Assembly: GCA_038501625.1 (NCBI GenBank)
Contig: JAZAYU010000257.1
Span: forward strand, 664,213 to 728,212
Source: Corbicula japonica
Lineage: Eukaryota; Mollusca; Bivalvia; Venerida; Cyrenidae
DNA length: 64,000 nt
Direction: 5' to 3'
Of this stretch, positions 35,525 to 47,830 are shown in pieces. Each line of letters opens with the position of its first letter. The stretch's first letter is position 1. Under the pieces are notes generated by a model. That model worked only from the letters and a program-made list of their open reading frames with translations, did not search any database and was not told the origin of the DNA. A program made the translations under genes and the position numbers.

Positions 35525-37822
35525 TATGTCTCCCCTCCTCTGGGGGAGACATATTGTTTTTGCCCTGTCCGTCTGTCTGTCTGTCCGTCTGTCCGTCACT
35601 CCGTCTGTCACACTTCGTTTCCGCTCAATAACTCGAGTACCCTTTGACCCAGAGCCTTCAAACTTCATAGGGTGATAGCCCTTATTGAGTAGAAGAACCC
35701 TATTGATTTTGGGGTCAGTAGGTCAAAGGTCAAGGTCACAGTGACCCGAAGAGTGAAAACCGTTTCCGCTCAATAACTCGAGTACCCTTTGACCCAGAGC
35801 CTTCAAACTTCATAGGATGATAGCCCTTATTGAGTAGAAGAACCCTATTGATTTTGGGGTCAGTAGGTCAAAGGTCAAGGTCACAGTGATCCGAAGAGTG
35901 AAAACCGTTTCCGCTCAATAACTCAAGTACCCTTTGACCCAGAGCCTCCAAACTTCATAGGGTGATAGCCCTTATTGAGTAGAAGAACCCTATTGATTTT
36001 GGGGTCAGTAGGTCAAAGGTCAAGGTCACAGTGACCCGAAGAGTGAAAACCGTTTCCGCTCAATAACTCAAGTACCTTTTGACCCAGAGCCTTCAAACTT
36101 CATAGGATGACAGCCCTTATTGAGTAGAAGAACCCTATTGATTTTGGGGTCAGTAGGTCAAAGGTCAAGGTCACAGTGACCCGAAGAGTGAAAACCGTTT
36201 CCGCTCAATAATTTCAGTACCCTTTGACCCAGAGCCTTCAAACTCATAGGGTGATAGCCATTGTTGAGTAGAAGAACCCTACTGATTTTGGGGTCAGTAG
36301 GTCAAAGGTCAAGGTCACAGGGGCCGGAAGCGTTAAAACCGTTTCCGCGCAATAATTTGAGTACCCTTTGACCCAGAGCCTTCAAACTTCATAGGATGAC
36401 AGCCCTTATTGAGTAGAAGAACCCTATTGATTTTGATGTCAGTAGGTCAAAGGTCAAGGTCACAGGGGCCCGAAGAGTGAAAACCGTTTCTGCTCCATAA
36501 CTCGAGTACCCTTTGACCCAGAGCCTTCAAACTTCATAGGATGATAGCCCTTATTGAGTAGAAGAACCCTATTGATTTTGGGGTCAGTAGGTCAAAGGTC
36601 AAGGTCACAGTGATCCGAAGAGTGAAAACCGTTTCCGCTCAATAACTCGAGTACCCTTTGACCCAGAGCCTCCAAACTTCATAGGGTGGTAGCCCTTATT
36701 GAGTAGAAGAACCCTATTGATTTTGGGGTCAGTAGGTCAAAGGTCAAGGTCACAGTGACCCGAAGAGTGAAAACCGTTTCCGCTCAATAACTCAAGTACC
36801 TTTTGACCCAGAGCCTTCAAACTTCATAGGATGACAGCCCTTATTGAGTAGAAGAACCCTATTGATTTTGGGGTCAGTAGGTCAAAGGTCAAGGTCACAG
36901 TGACCCGAAGAGTGAAAACCGTTTCCGCTCAATAATTTCAGTACCCTTTGACCCAGAGCCTTCAAACTCATAGGGTGATAGCCCTTATTGAGTAGAAGAA
37001 CCCTACTGATTTTGGGGTCAGTAGGTCAAAGGTCAAGGTCACAGGGGCCGGAAGCGTGAAAACCGTTTTCGCTCAGTAATTTGAGTACCCTTTGACCCAG
37101 AGCCTTCAAACTTCATAGGATGACAGCCCTTATTGAGTAGAAGAACCCTATTGATTTCGATGTCAGTAGGTCAAAGGTCAAGGTCACAGGGGCCCGAAGA
37201 GTGAAAATCATTTCTGCTCCACAACTCGAGTACCCTTTGACCCAGGGACTTCAAACTTCATAGGTTGATAGCCATTATAGAGTAGAAGAACCCTATTGAT
37301 TTCGGGGTCAGTAGGTCAAAGGTCTAGGTCACAGGGGCCTGAAGAGTGAAAACCATTTCCGCTCAATAACTGGAGTACCGTTTGACCCACAGCCTTCAAA
37401 ATTCATAGGGTGATAGCCCTTTTTTTATTAGAAGAACCCTATTGATTTTGGGGTCAGTAGGTCAAAGGTTAAGGTCACAGGGGCCTGAAGAGTGAAAACC
37501 GTTTCCACTCAATAATAGCAGTTCTATTTTACCCAGACCATTCAAACTTCATACGATATATGTCCTTATTGAGTAGAGGATTCCTATTGATTTTGGGGTC
37601 AGTAGGTCAAAGGTCAAGGTCACAGGGGCCCCGAAGAGTAAAAACCGTATCCGGTCAATTACTGGAGTACAGCTTGACCCAGAGCATTCAAACTAAATAG
37701 GGTAATAGCCCTTATTGAGTAGAAGAACCCTATTGATTATGGGATCAGTAGGTCAAAGGTCAAGGTCACAGGGGTCTGGGCGCAGGAGGGGGGGGGGGGG
37801 GCGGCGCAGGGGGGAGACATGC
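35525..37822 (-). mobile_element. Pearl-like element C with 15 units
   Basis: The left edge has the hairpin GTCTCCCC..GGGGGAGAC (35528-35550) and a CTGT/CCGT run. The right edge is a G-run and GGGGGGAGACAT. About 15 units of 145 bp lie between (35618, 35761, 35907 and so on to 37645). Each reads CGTTTCCGCTCAATAACT, GTACCCTTTGACCCAGAGCC, TTGAGTAGAAGAACCCTATTG and AGGTCAAAGGTCAAGGTCAC. Early units also continue AGTGACCCGAAGAG. Units are nearly identical, and neighbouring groups are shared at a distance of five units, which suggests block duplication. Confidence 0.85.
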
Positions 37823-40260
37823 GTTTTTCACAAAAATACATCTAGTTTTATTTATAATAAAATAATAATAATTTTATAATTGACATTTTCAAGAGACATT
37901 AATTATATAAAGTTTAAAACACACATAAAAATCATATGTACATGCATTCCAAAAAGTGAAGAACTACAACTAGTATAACTGTCAATGTTTACAGGTATTG
38001 CATAGTATCATCATTAGCCTGTCAAAGGCGTCATCTTTTAGTATACATGTATACCTATTTTGTTTGACCAAACAGTTGGTAAATCTTCTCTGCATAAACA
38101 GTCAGATTTCCACTGTTTTATATTAATTGATGGAGCATTCATGAGACATGCAATACAAATATAGTATATAAATTTTGTTCTGTTCCTTCAGTCTTCTGAA
38201 TAATAAATCAGCATAACATCCCATGTTCTAGGCCACGTCCGGTTTATGAAAGATAACTTACTTCGACTGCAGATCGCTTGTTTTTGAAACAAATTCACCC
38301 TTTCATTTTATCAGTTTATGATTCCATGAAAATTTATTTGACTTCCATTTTATTGTTTCCAAGAAAGAAAAATTAACACCAGCAACAAAGCCATTTTAAA
38401 TTCCGGTAAAATTGAAACCGAAATGGCCTAGATGCCAACATTCACTTTGAAATTTGTGAATATCCTCAGTTTGAACACAGAATATCCTCAGCAAACCGAA
38501 GAAACACCCATAACACAATTTTCATTACATTTCCTATACATCAGATTATCAAGATGCGATCATGCAAGATGAGAAATCATGCAACTGATCACAAATATTA
38601 TTACTTTACTGTGACTGTAGGTGAAAGTAAAGGCTGCAAGGAGTTTGTGAAGAAGAAAAGGTTTCTTCACTTATAATTTAAATTGCCAGACAGTAGGACT
38701 GGGGAATTATGATTTTACCGGACCAAAACAAAATCTGTCGGGTATGTCCAGAGCCTTTCGCAAAACCTGAAGTTACATTCAGTACATCTTTATATATAAT
38801 ACATTTCATTATAACTCTTTAAATGATATTAATAATGGCCTTTTCAGTTCAAGAAGCTTTGTAAATAGTTTTCAGAATGAACAAAGAGCTTTTCCTTTTC
38901 ATTATATTTTCAACAGGATTAACTAGTCCTAACAACATGCGTTTCTTAACAACCTTCTGAACCAATCAGATTGTCGCCTAAATAATCTCAAATGTACATG
39001 ATGAAAGCTATAATTTTGAAGCGTTCCAAACATTATTTCATGTATACACTGTACACAGTGTTATAAAACATGAACGGTGTTGACACTCCATGTAAGACAT
39101 ATTATTTTACTGTAGATAGGCATGTTTTAGGTGAGTACACATTCATTTTCATTGTAATGACATCTTCAGGTCATTTTGCTACCTTACTGAAAGAGTTATG
39201 AATCATGCTTCCTGATTGTTTCTACAAATATTGGTGATCACGTGACTTGATTTTGGCATGTGAATGTGACCAATATATAATGGTTCTTTGTTTACAAATG
39301 TTTCTGATGTTGAAATTGATGGTTCTACAACGAGTTCCACAACTAATACACATGCACATCCTTCGAAGTTCAATACCCTTTGCTAATAAAAGACAACACT
39401 ATATTATCACTTAATTCTTTCTTTGTTTACAAAACAATCCATCACCTGCATGAACTCTTACACCCAACATCTAACTTCCTTTAAATGTTGTCCACATAAT
39501 ATACATCTGTGTTATTCTTTTCTTGTTAATTTGGCGAATTATGCATTTTGTACTTCTTCATGCCTTTTAAGCTATGATCAGTATCGCAACAACCTATCCA
39601 AGTATTCTATTTAACATTATATTAAAAGAACCTATTGGTACATGTATATTATCTAAAACGACAAAATATGGATGGTAATATTTCTTCTTTAAAATTTGAT
39701 TAGAAGAAGTTCTTTCTCTTTATTGAAAATCTATGCTTTGATTATAAGAAAATTTCTTTTAGTATATCTAAGATGGAATTCCTTCCAATTCAGTTGCCAT
39801 CAGGGAGTTGCTAGGTTTTAAATTTTTAAATTGGTCAAAAATAGTTGCAAAAGAGTTAAAATTAGTTTATAATGGAAACTTCTTTATTATTCAAACAGTT
39901 GCTTTCTGTATTTTTCATTTGCATTCGGTAGATTTTGGTATTTTAAGTGGTGTTGTGCTTATCAGGGATTTTAAATTTTCTACGCTTTATCACAGTTGAA
40001 AATCGGTGAAAAATGGACACTTCTTCACACTGATCTTCCTCTTTTATTCATGTCTTTCATAACTACCTTACAATACTGATTTCTTAAGATGAAATCAAAT
40101 TCACCATCAGAGCAAATGTTTGTTTGTATACCAGCTTGCACTTTTTCTTTTTTTAATCATCAATATTGGTGTTCGGTGTCTTATTTGTAATATAAATACA
40201 TGTACCAGTATCATATCAACATTTCATTTTGACATATATTAAGTACAGTCTGTAATATTC
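37823..40260. other. Unassigned AT-rich stretch
   Basis: No gene, repeat shared with the window, or promoter was recognised. It is probably intergenic or a long intron. Confidence 0.4.
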
Positions 40261-40267
40261 TACATTG

Positions 40268-40435
40268 ACCCTTAAATCCACCTATACACTTTAATCATGC
40301 AGATCAGTGGGCACATCCATGGCATCTGATGTGGATCTACATGGGTCACAAATATTGTGATGAATATAAGAGCAAAATACTGATCAAGACTTCACAGACT
40401 GACTGCTGGCTGATCTAGATCTAGAGCTTTCTCCT
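40268..40435 (+). mobile_element. GATC-rich foldback MITE, degraded copy
   Basis: GCAGATCAGTGGGCACATCC, GGCATCTGATGTGGATCTAC and GGCTGATCTAGATCTAGAG follow the family order, with many changes. Confidence 0.55.
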
Positions 40436-41118
40436 ATCTTATAAATGTGTATGGTCCGAGAAGTAAAGTTTTAAGATCCTTCATAAACTGAAATGCAGTC
40501 CATAAATTCACATAAGTTACCCCCAGGTGATTTCTGATTGAAATACATATAAACTTGTCATTTGTTAAAATGAGACTGTCTATAGCCAGTTTCCACTAGG
40601 TGGCAGGTGCTAGGTCATTGGCTATTCACCAATATCTTGTATTCATTGCAGTGTTCTTGAATCAATATTTGACAGGTTAAAGCAGATTACTGGTAAATCC
40701 ATGAAAACATTAAACATGTATGTAAATTGATAACAATTTATTAACCAGTTATGAGCATCACTTGTCTTTGTTTCTGAGTAAGTTTCTCAGTGTATATAGT
40801 GTTAATCCCATTTGGATTTTTAATTTCCGATCTTTCCTTTAAGTAAAAATACAAAACAAATCTTTTTCGATTGTTACAATGCCCTTAATTAATGTATTAT
40901 GTGCATTTGTTATCATAGGTGTTAGAAGACCATTCGACACATTTTTTCCAAGCCATTTAATCAATGATTTTATATGAAATTCAATCTGATCAGGGTCTAC
41001 AGTTATCACTGTTAAGTTACTACATTAACACCCCTATGAACACTAAAATTAATGGATTGGTTCAGAAGAAAAATATTGTGGGCAGATTTTATTTGATTTA
41101 CTCTAACTTTAGGTAATT

Positions 41119-41362
41119 TACCGTTTACTCCATGGGATATGGCTCTTAGCCAATGGGCAAACAGTGTTGATCCAGATCAGCTGGCACATCTATGCTGTTT
41201 GATCAGGATCTGCACCATTCATTTTAAATTCATTAGCTTATTTCTTACCAAGATAAGACCAGTGCAGATCAAGATGGGACAGCAAGGATGTGCTAGGTGA
41301 TCTAGATCTACAGTGGTGGCATATAAGTTCAAATGTATATATATGCGGAGTAGAAAGTTAAA
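41119..41362 (+). mobile_element. GATC-rich foldback MITE, full-length diverged copy
   Basis: It runs from TACCGTTTACTCCATGGGATATGG to TATGCGGAGTAGAAAGTTAA. GATCCAGATCAGCTGGCAC, TTTGATCAGGATCTGCAC, TTCATTAGCTTATTTC and GGTGATCTAGATCTAC lie in the family order. Confidence 0.75.
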
Positions 41363-42183
41363 ATCTGCCCTAGTGTGATAACTACTGCACATGGTTACTA
41401 GGGTACCAGTTAAGAGTCCCACCAGTTTCTGAGTTCCTGATTATCATGTCATGATTAAATTATATAAGACTGCAGTAAGAAGATCAGTTGTTATCAAAAT
41501 GATATTGAAATCGGCAGAGAATTTGTCAAGTGTGTGACTTAGAGACAGATAAGGTTTATTGAAACAACATATATTGTCATAGCTCAAAACGGATCTTAAG
41601 TCCAAAAAGTGGACTCATTTAAATTCAATACACTCATTTAATAAAAAACAGAGTGGCAGGCCATTGAATTTTATCACGTTTCTTTTGTCCATTTGTTTTG
41701 AAAGAAATCGTGATGTGACGTCACTTTTACTTTGATGATAATTATTCTAGCAATATAAAGATCCTTAATGTCATAGTTGCGTCATGTTCAGATAAAGTTC
41801 ATGGCAAACATCAATTTCAGATTAGTGCAGATCATTATAATTCCTCTTATCTATGAAATTTCCATTAAAAATATTATATTTGATATTGCCATGCAAGAAA
41901 AATTCAAATAATTAAACAGTCCTGTATTTAGAATAAATAAATAATAACACTTTATTTTCATTGAAGGTGTAATCAGTCATGTATGCAATTTAAATTATTG
42001 TTTTTGAATCCCCAACAAAGTCCTGATGTTGACAACTGATTCTTATTATAGGTGATAATTATGATGTGGAGTCAGCATATAGGGAGGTCTGGTGGTACCT
42101 GACTTCCTGTCTGTTAGCTGGACCAAGTTAATATTCAGTTTTGAAAGCTATTAAGCATGAAGTATAAAATGTAACAGTTACCT

Positions 42184-42596
42184 AATGATGAGAGTATTAA
42201 TATTTTGCTGACAATGATGAGGGTGTTGATATTTTGCTGACAATGATGAGGGTGTTGATATTTTGCTGACAATGATGAGGGTGTTGATATTTTGCTGACA
42301 ATGATGAGGGTGTTGATATTTTGCTGACAATGATGAGGGTGTTGATATTTTGCTGACAATGATGAGGGTGTTGATATTTTGCTGACAATGATGAGGGTGT
42401 TGATATTTTGCTGACAATGATGAGGGTGTTGATATTTTGCTGACAATGATGAGGGTGTTGATATTTTGCTGACAATGATGAGGGTGTTGATATTTTGCTG
42501 ACAATGACGAGGGTGTTGATATTTTGCTGACAATGATGAGGGTGTTTTTTTTTTCTTACAATGATGAGGGTGTTGATATTTTGCTTACAATGATGC
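42184..42596 (+). repeat. 29-bp minisatellite, about 14 copies
   Basis: The unit GTTGATATTTTGCTGACAATGATGAGG(GT) is nearly invariant. The edges are degraded (GTATTAATATTTTG at left; a T-run unit and GCTTACAATGATG at right). Because 29 is not a multiple of three, the array passes through all frames. All three minus frames are open through the array and give the same repeated 29-residue peptide. They are not taken as genes. Confidence 0.97.
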
Positions 42597-42758
42597 ATTC
42601 ACCACCCTTAACTGATTATGGATAAATAGACAGTCATGTGATGCTCTGTTATATAAACTTATTGCATATACGAGCGAGTTGAGTATTTTGCCTTTAAGTA
42701 AATTGCCTGAGAAAGGCATCACAGTATCAATAAAACAGTTTGCTGATGAACAATATTT

Positions 42759-42935
42759 AACCCTTGACTCCTTAGATACATGTACACCAGTATTGTGTGG
42801 CATCTGATTAGGATCTACACTGTTCAGTTTTAGATTCATTAGGTTATTTCTGATCAAGTTGCAACCAGTGCAGAACCAGATCAGACAGCAAGGATGTGAT
42901 GGCTGATCTGGATCTACTACTATTCACTGATCACA
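42759..42935 (+). mobile_element. GATC-rich foldback MITE copy
   Basis: AACCCTTGACTCCTTAGATAC, GGCATCTGATTAGGATCTAC, TTCATTAGGTTATTTCTGATC and GATGGCTGATCTGGATCTAC are present in order. Confidence 0.7.
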
Positions 42936-43654
42936 CATGCATAAAAATGCATATAATAATATCGTTTGAAAGCCAGAAGGAGCTATCAGACTTCTGTGTA
43001 TAATTGCTAATAGCCCCTTCTGTCTTTCAATAGACCATATATATATATATATAATACGAGTAAAGTAAAGCTTCCTATCACATGGTTAACTATTTATTTT
43101 CATATATTATCTATCCATGTAAACAAATCTCTGCATGGTGTAACAGACTGCACTGTAGTTACATTGATCAGAGTATTGCCTTGGTCTAAAGTTTCCTCGG
43201 CCTGAAGTCATTAATGATTTTTCATTTCATGGGGTTTTCATTTACTGACGGTTTTGATTTACAATGTGACAGTTGGTGACTAGGATTGTCAAAGTTTTTC
43301 TTATAGAAGATATAAAATGCTTGAAACCATTAAAATTGCTATCATTTATATTGCTTTTGATGTGCGATTGAATAATATTTTGAAAAATAGTGTAAGGACC
43401 TACTTATTGTTAATTTGATTATATAGCATCATTTCAATTTGCATAATGTACTGTACTTATTGAAGTAAGCCATTGTATGTTGTGTTGCAAACGTTTATGA
43501 ACTAAATAGCATACATTGAAGACTCATATAAGATTTGCAACTCACAAATTAGGTTCTGTTCTAGAGGGAACCTATTATATTAGTTTTCATTTTGGAGGTA
43601 TTCACACTAAATGATTAAGTTTTGATTTTAATTGCATTTATCGTTTTTACCAGG

Positions 43655-43870
43655 GCGTATGTAATCAAAGCACCAGGTTAAAGTGATCAAACAAATTTAG
43701 TCACTTATATGCAAGGGCGTTAAGAGTGATCCAACCAACTTAGTCACATTTATAATAGGCTGTTTAAATGATCTGTGAAATTTACCAGTACTATTTACTG
43801 TAGGCTGTTGTGATTGAACAAATTTACTTCCATTTACACTAGACCATTAGAGATATCAAACAGATTTGGT
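43655..43870 (+). repeat. Degenerate tandem repeat, about 70-bp unit
   Basis: TGATCAAACAAATTTAGTCAC, TGATCCAACCAACTTAGTCAC and TGATTGAACAAATTTACTTCC recur at loose spacing. The function is unknown. Confidence 0.45.
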
Positions 43871-44203
43871 GTAGGTTAAATTTGACCCATAATCCATAAA
43901 CAGTTCTTTTCTCTACAGTAAGACCCATGTACAAGACTGATATCTAACTTCAACATTGTCATAGTACTTGCTAGTTTTATACACTGTTTGCGACAGAATA
44001 TCACCCCAGCGCCACTTTTTAACGAAGTCTTGCCTGTAGTACCTAACATTTTGTATTTTTATGTGTTTAAATCAATTTTCTATCCTGTCAATGAGCTAGA
44101 ATTTGAAATATTCAGCTCCTCTTATCTCTTAACACTACATGCTTCAACTACTTAATCTTTGAGTGTCTGTTAAATATTGAATATTCATAACTTAATGACA
44201 TTA

Positions 44204-46889
44204 TTATCCCCCGCCGATGAAATCGGGAGGGGGATATTGTTTTGGCGTTGTCCGTCCGTCATGGTGTCACGGTGTCACGGTGTCCGTCCGAATTTCGTTT
44301 CCGGGCTATTTCTCTGCAACCACTGTATGGATTTCAACGAAACTCTGTGGGAAGTATCAGTACCAAGAGGAGATGCGCATATCGTCGTCTTGTTCCGGTC
44401 AGACGATTTAACACAGAGTTATGGCCCTTTGATAACTTATGCATTATGTATATAGGGCAGTATTCATTTCCGGGCTATTTCTCTGCAACCACTGGATGGA
44501 TTTCAACAAAACTCTGTGGGAAGTATCAGTACTGAGAGGAGATGGGCATATCATCGTCTTGTTCTGGTCAGACCATTTAACACAGAGTTATGGCCCTTTG
44601 ATAACTTATGCATTATGTATATAGGGCAGTATTCGTTTCTGCGCTATTTCTCTGCAACCACTGAATGGATTTCAACGAAACTCTGTAGGAAGTATCAGTA
44701 CCAAGAGGAGATGCGCATATCGTCGTCTTGTTCCGGTCAGACCATTTAACACAGAGTTATGGCCCTTTGATAACCTATGCATTATGTATATAGGGCAGTA
44801 TTCGTTTCCACGTTATTTCTCTGCAACTACTGAATGGATTTCAATGAAACTTGCTGCAAACTATCTATACCAAGAGGAGATGCGCATATCGTTGTCTTGT
44901 TCCAGTCAGACCATTTAACACAGAGTTATGGCCCTTTGATAACTTATGCATTATGTATATAGGGCAGTATTCGTTTCCGAGCTATTTCTCTGCAACCACT
45001 GGATGGATTTCAACGAATTTTTCTGAGAACCATCAATACCAAGAGGAGATGGGCATATCGTTGTCTTGTTCCAGTCAGACCATTTAAACACAGAGTTATT
45101 GCCGTTTGATAACTTATGCATTATGCATATAGAGCAGTGTTCGTTTCTGCGCTATTTCTCTGCAACTACTGAATGGATTTCAATGAAACTTGTTGAAAAC
45201 CATCTATACAAAGAGGAGTTGCGCATATCTTTGTCTTGTTTCGGTCAGACCATTTAACACAGAGTTATTGCCCTTCATTAACTTATGCATTATGCATATA
45301 GAGCAGTATTTGTTCCGCGCTATTTCTCTGTAACTAGCGGATGGGTTTCAATGAAACTTGCTGAAAACCATCTATACCAAGAGGAGATGCGCATATCATT
45401 GTCTTGTTTCGGTCAGATCATTTAACACAGAGTTATTGCCCTTTGATTACTTATGCATTATGCATATAGAGCAGTATTCGTTTCTGCGCTATTTCTCTGT
45501 AACTAGCGGATGGGTTTCAATGAATCTTTCTGAGAACCATTAATACCAAGAGGAGATGCGCATATTGTCGTTTTGTTCCAGTCAGACTGTTGAACACAGA
45601 GTTATGGCCCTTTGATAACTTATGCATTATGCATATATAGCAGTATTCATTTCCATGCTATTGCTCTGCAACTACTGAATGGATTTCAATGAAACTTTCT
45701 GGAAAACATCAATACCAAGAAGAGATGCGCATGTCATGGTCTTGTTCCAGTCAGACTGTTTAACACAGAGTTATTGCCCTTTGATAACTTATGCATTATG
45801 CATATATAGCAGAATTTATTTCCGCGCTATTTCTCTGCAACTTTTGGATGGATTTCAATGAAACTTTCTTGAAACCATCTATACCAAGAGGAAATGTGCA
45901 TATCATCCTGTTGTTCCTGTCAGACTATTTAACACAGTTATGGCCCTTTGATAACTTATGCATTATGCATATTATAGAACAGTATTCTTTTCCTCTATTT
46001 CTCTGCAACTACTGGATGGATTTCAATTAATCTTTCTGAGAACCATCAATACCAAGAAGAGATGTGTATATTGTTGTCTTGTTCCAGTCAGACTGTTTAA
46101 CACAGAGTTATTGCCCTTTGATGACTTATGCATAATAGAGCAGTATTTGTTTCCGCTCTATTTCTTTTCAACTTCTCGATTGATTGAAATGAAACTTTCT
46201 GGGAAACATCAATACTGAGACGAGATGCCCATTTTGTCATCTTGTTCCGGTCAGACTGTTTAACACAGAGTTATTGCCCTTTGATAACTTATACCTTATG
46301 CAAATAGAGCAGAATTTGTTTCCGCGCTATTTCTCTGCAACTACTGGATGGATTTTAATGAAACTTTCTGGGAACCATCAATACCAAGAGGAGACGCACA
46401 TATTGTCATCTTGATTCAGTCAGATCCTTTAACACAGAGTTATAGCCCTTTGATAAGTTATGCATTTTGCTTGTAGAGCAGTATTTGTTTCCTTGCTATT
46501 TCTCAGCAGGAATCTATGGAAACCATCAATACCAAGACAAGATGCCCATATTGTTGTCCTGTTCTGGTCTGACCGTTTAACACAGAGTTATGGCCCTTTG
46601 ATAAGTTATGCACTATGCATATAGAGTAGTATTCGTTTATATGCTACTTCTATGCAACTTCTGCATAGATTTCTTTTAAATACAGCACTATATTTTTACT
46701 ACTGCATTCTTCATTTCAACAACTTGAAGACTTTTTGTCTCATTTTTATATTCTGGTGAGCTGCCCAACCCTTTTCACCATCTGAAGTTTTTTTTTCACC
46801 TTTTTTGCCATCCATAATAAATATCTAAATAAAGCCCTATGACTTCAGCTGTTGTGTTAGTAATAACCAGTACTCGGCAGGGGATATAA
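44204..46889 (-). mobile_element. Pearl-like element E with about 168-bp units
   Basis: The left edge TATCCCCCGCCGATG..GGGGGATATTG is a hairpin, followed by CCGTCCGTC and GGTGTCAC repeats. The right edge is GGCAGGGGATATAA. About 14 units at 166-171-bp spacing contain GCTATTTCTCTGCAACCACTG, GGATTTCAACGAAACT, CAATACCAAGAGGAGATGCGC, TTTAACACAGAGTTATGGCCC and AACTTATGCATTATGCATATA. Units decay from left to right. Numerous short open frames with the same period are repeat products. Confidence 0.85.
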
Positions 46890-47211
46890 ATTCAACGAAT
46901 TTGCTTGTATTTTGTAGCTGTAAGGTAAAATTATGGCAATCACCAACTTACTTAGTGCAAATTAAGTGAATATTAAACAATAAATAAAGCCCTGTCACTT
47001 CACTTATTCGCTTAGCTTGTCCTTTTTGGGTTCAACAAATTTGTCTACATGTACTGGTATGTTACTTAAATTCCTCATAATGCTCAGTAATAATTGACTA
47101 CCAGAGCATTTACACATGGTTATTGCATTTCCCACCATCTCGATGTGCCGTTTCTGTTTATTCTGACCTGTGTTTTATGTGAGGTAGTTTTACCCGATTA
47201 CCACAAGTTCC

Positions 47212-47330
47212 TCACTCAGGTTACTTCCCCTTACAGGGATGGTAATCTCTGCCTTACAGTAAACAACATTTTATAAATTATCTGTGAAGGCAGTGGTTAC
47301 TCTGACTGCAAGGGGAAGTAACCTCTGCGA
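47212..47330. repeat. Small foldback repeat
   Basis: GGTTACTTCCCCTT (47219-47232) and its exact inverse (47310-47323) sit in longer imperfect arms of about 46 bases each, including CTCTGCCTTACAG facing CTGTGAAGGCAG. The whole is about 120 bp, the size of a MITE. Confidence 0.65.
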
Positions 47331-47830
47331 GGAGTTCCTTGGTCAGAACTCATAAACTTGGACGTACTTGCTATGTGAAAATGAACTGGTCAGTCAAGAC
47401 TTCTAAATTGGAAAAAAGTTTTTATTTTAATAGTATTTTGAAATAAATTATTACATTTTTAACCAGGATTTCTTTGGAAAACCTTGGTTATTGGATTTAG
47501 ATATGTCATTGGGCAGGCGGGCAGGCAAGTTTTTTGTTTAAGTTCACTATTTCTCAGTATCCATTGAAGGTGGAGCTTTGAAACTTAACATAAAAGTCTG
47601 ACATCACAGTAGCAATTATCAGGAGAAGATTTATAACTCTTGACTGTATTTTGTCATAGTTATGCCCTTTTTCACTTAAAATTTAAGAAAAAAACCTGGT
47701 TTTGTTTCATTGGATCTTCTTGCTCAATATCCCAAATTTATCCAAGAAGGCTTGCCTAGTTGTTCTATTCTATTAAAGAGGTTAACATGTAATGGCAGAC
47801 TGTTTTTAACTCTACTTTGCTACATTGCAG

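Noticed and set aside
35525..37822. CRISPR-like regular repeats
   Set aside because: The whole 145-bp unit is conserved with no unique spacers, and the genome is eukaryotic.
42135..42598. Three minus-strand frames of 108-133 residues
   Set aside because: All are the 29-bp minisatellite read in different frames; there is no start context, signal or partner exon.
44177..46218. Thirteen short plus-strand frames with similar peptides (for example LCIMYIGQYSF)
   Set aside because: They follow the 168-bp period of element E and shift frame between units, so they are repeat products.
47094..47276. First coding exon of the transporter
   Set aside because: The 60-codon frame has no family similarity, no donor in a suitable phase, and overlaps a foldback repeat.
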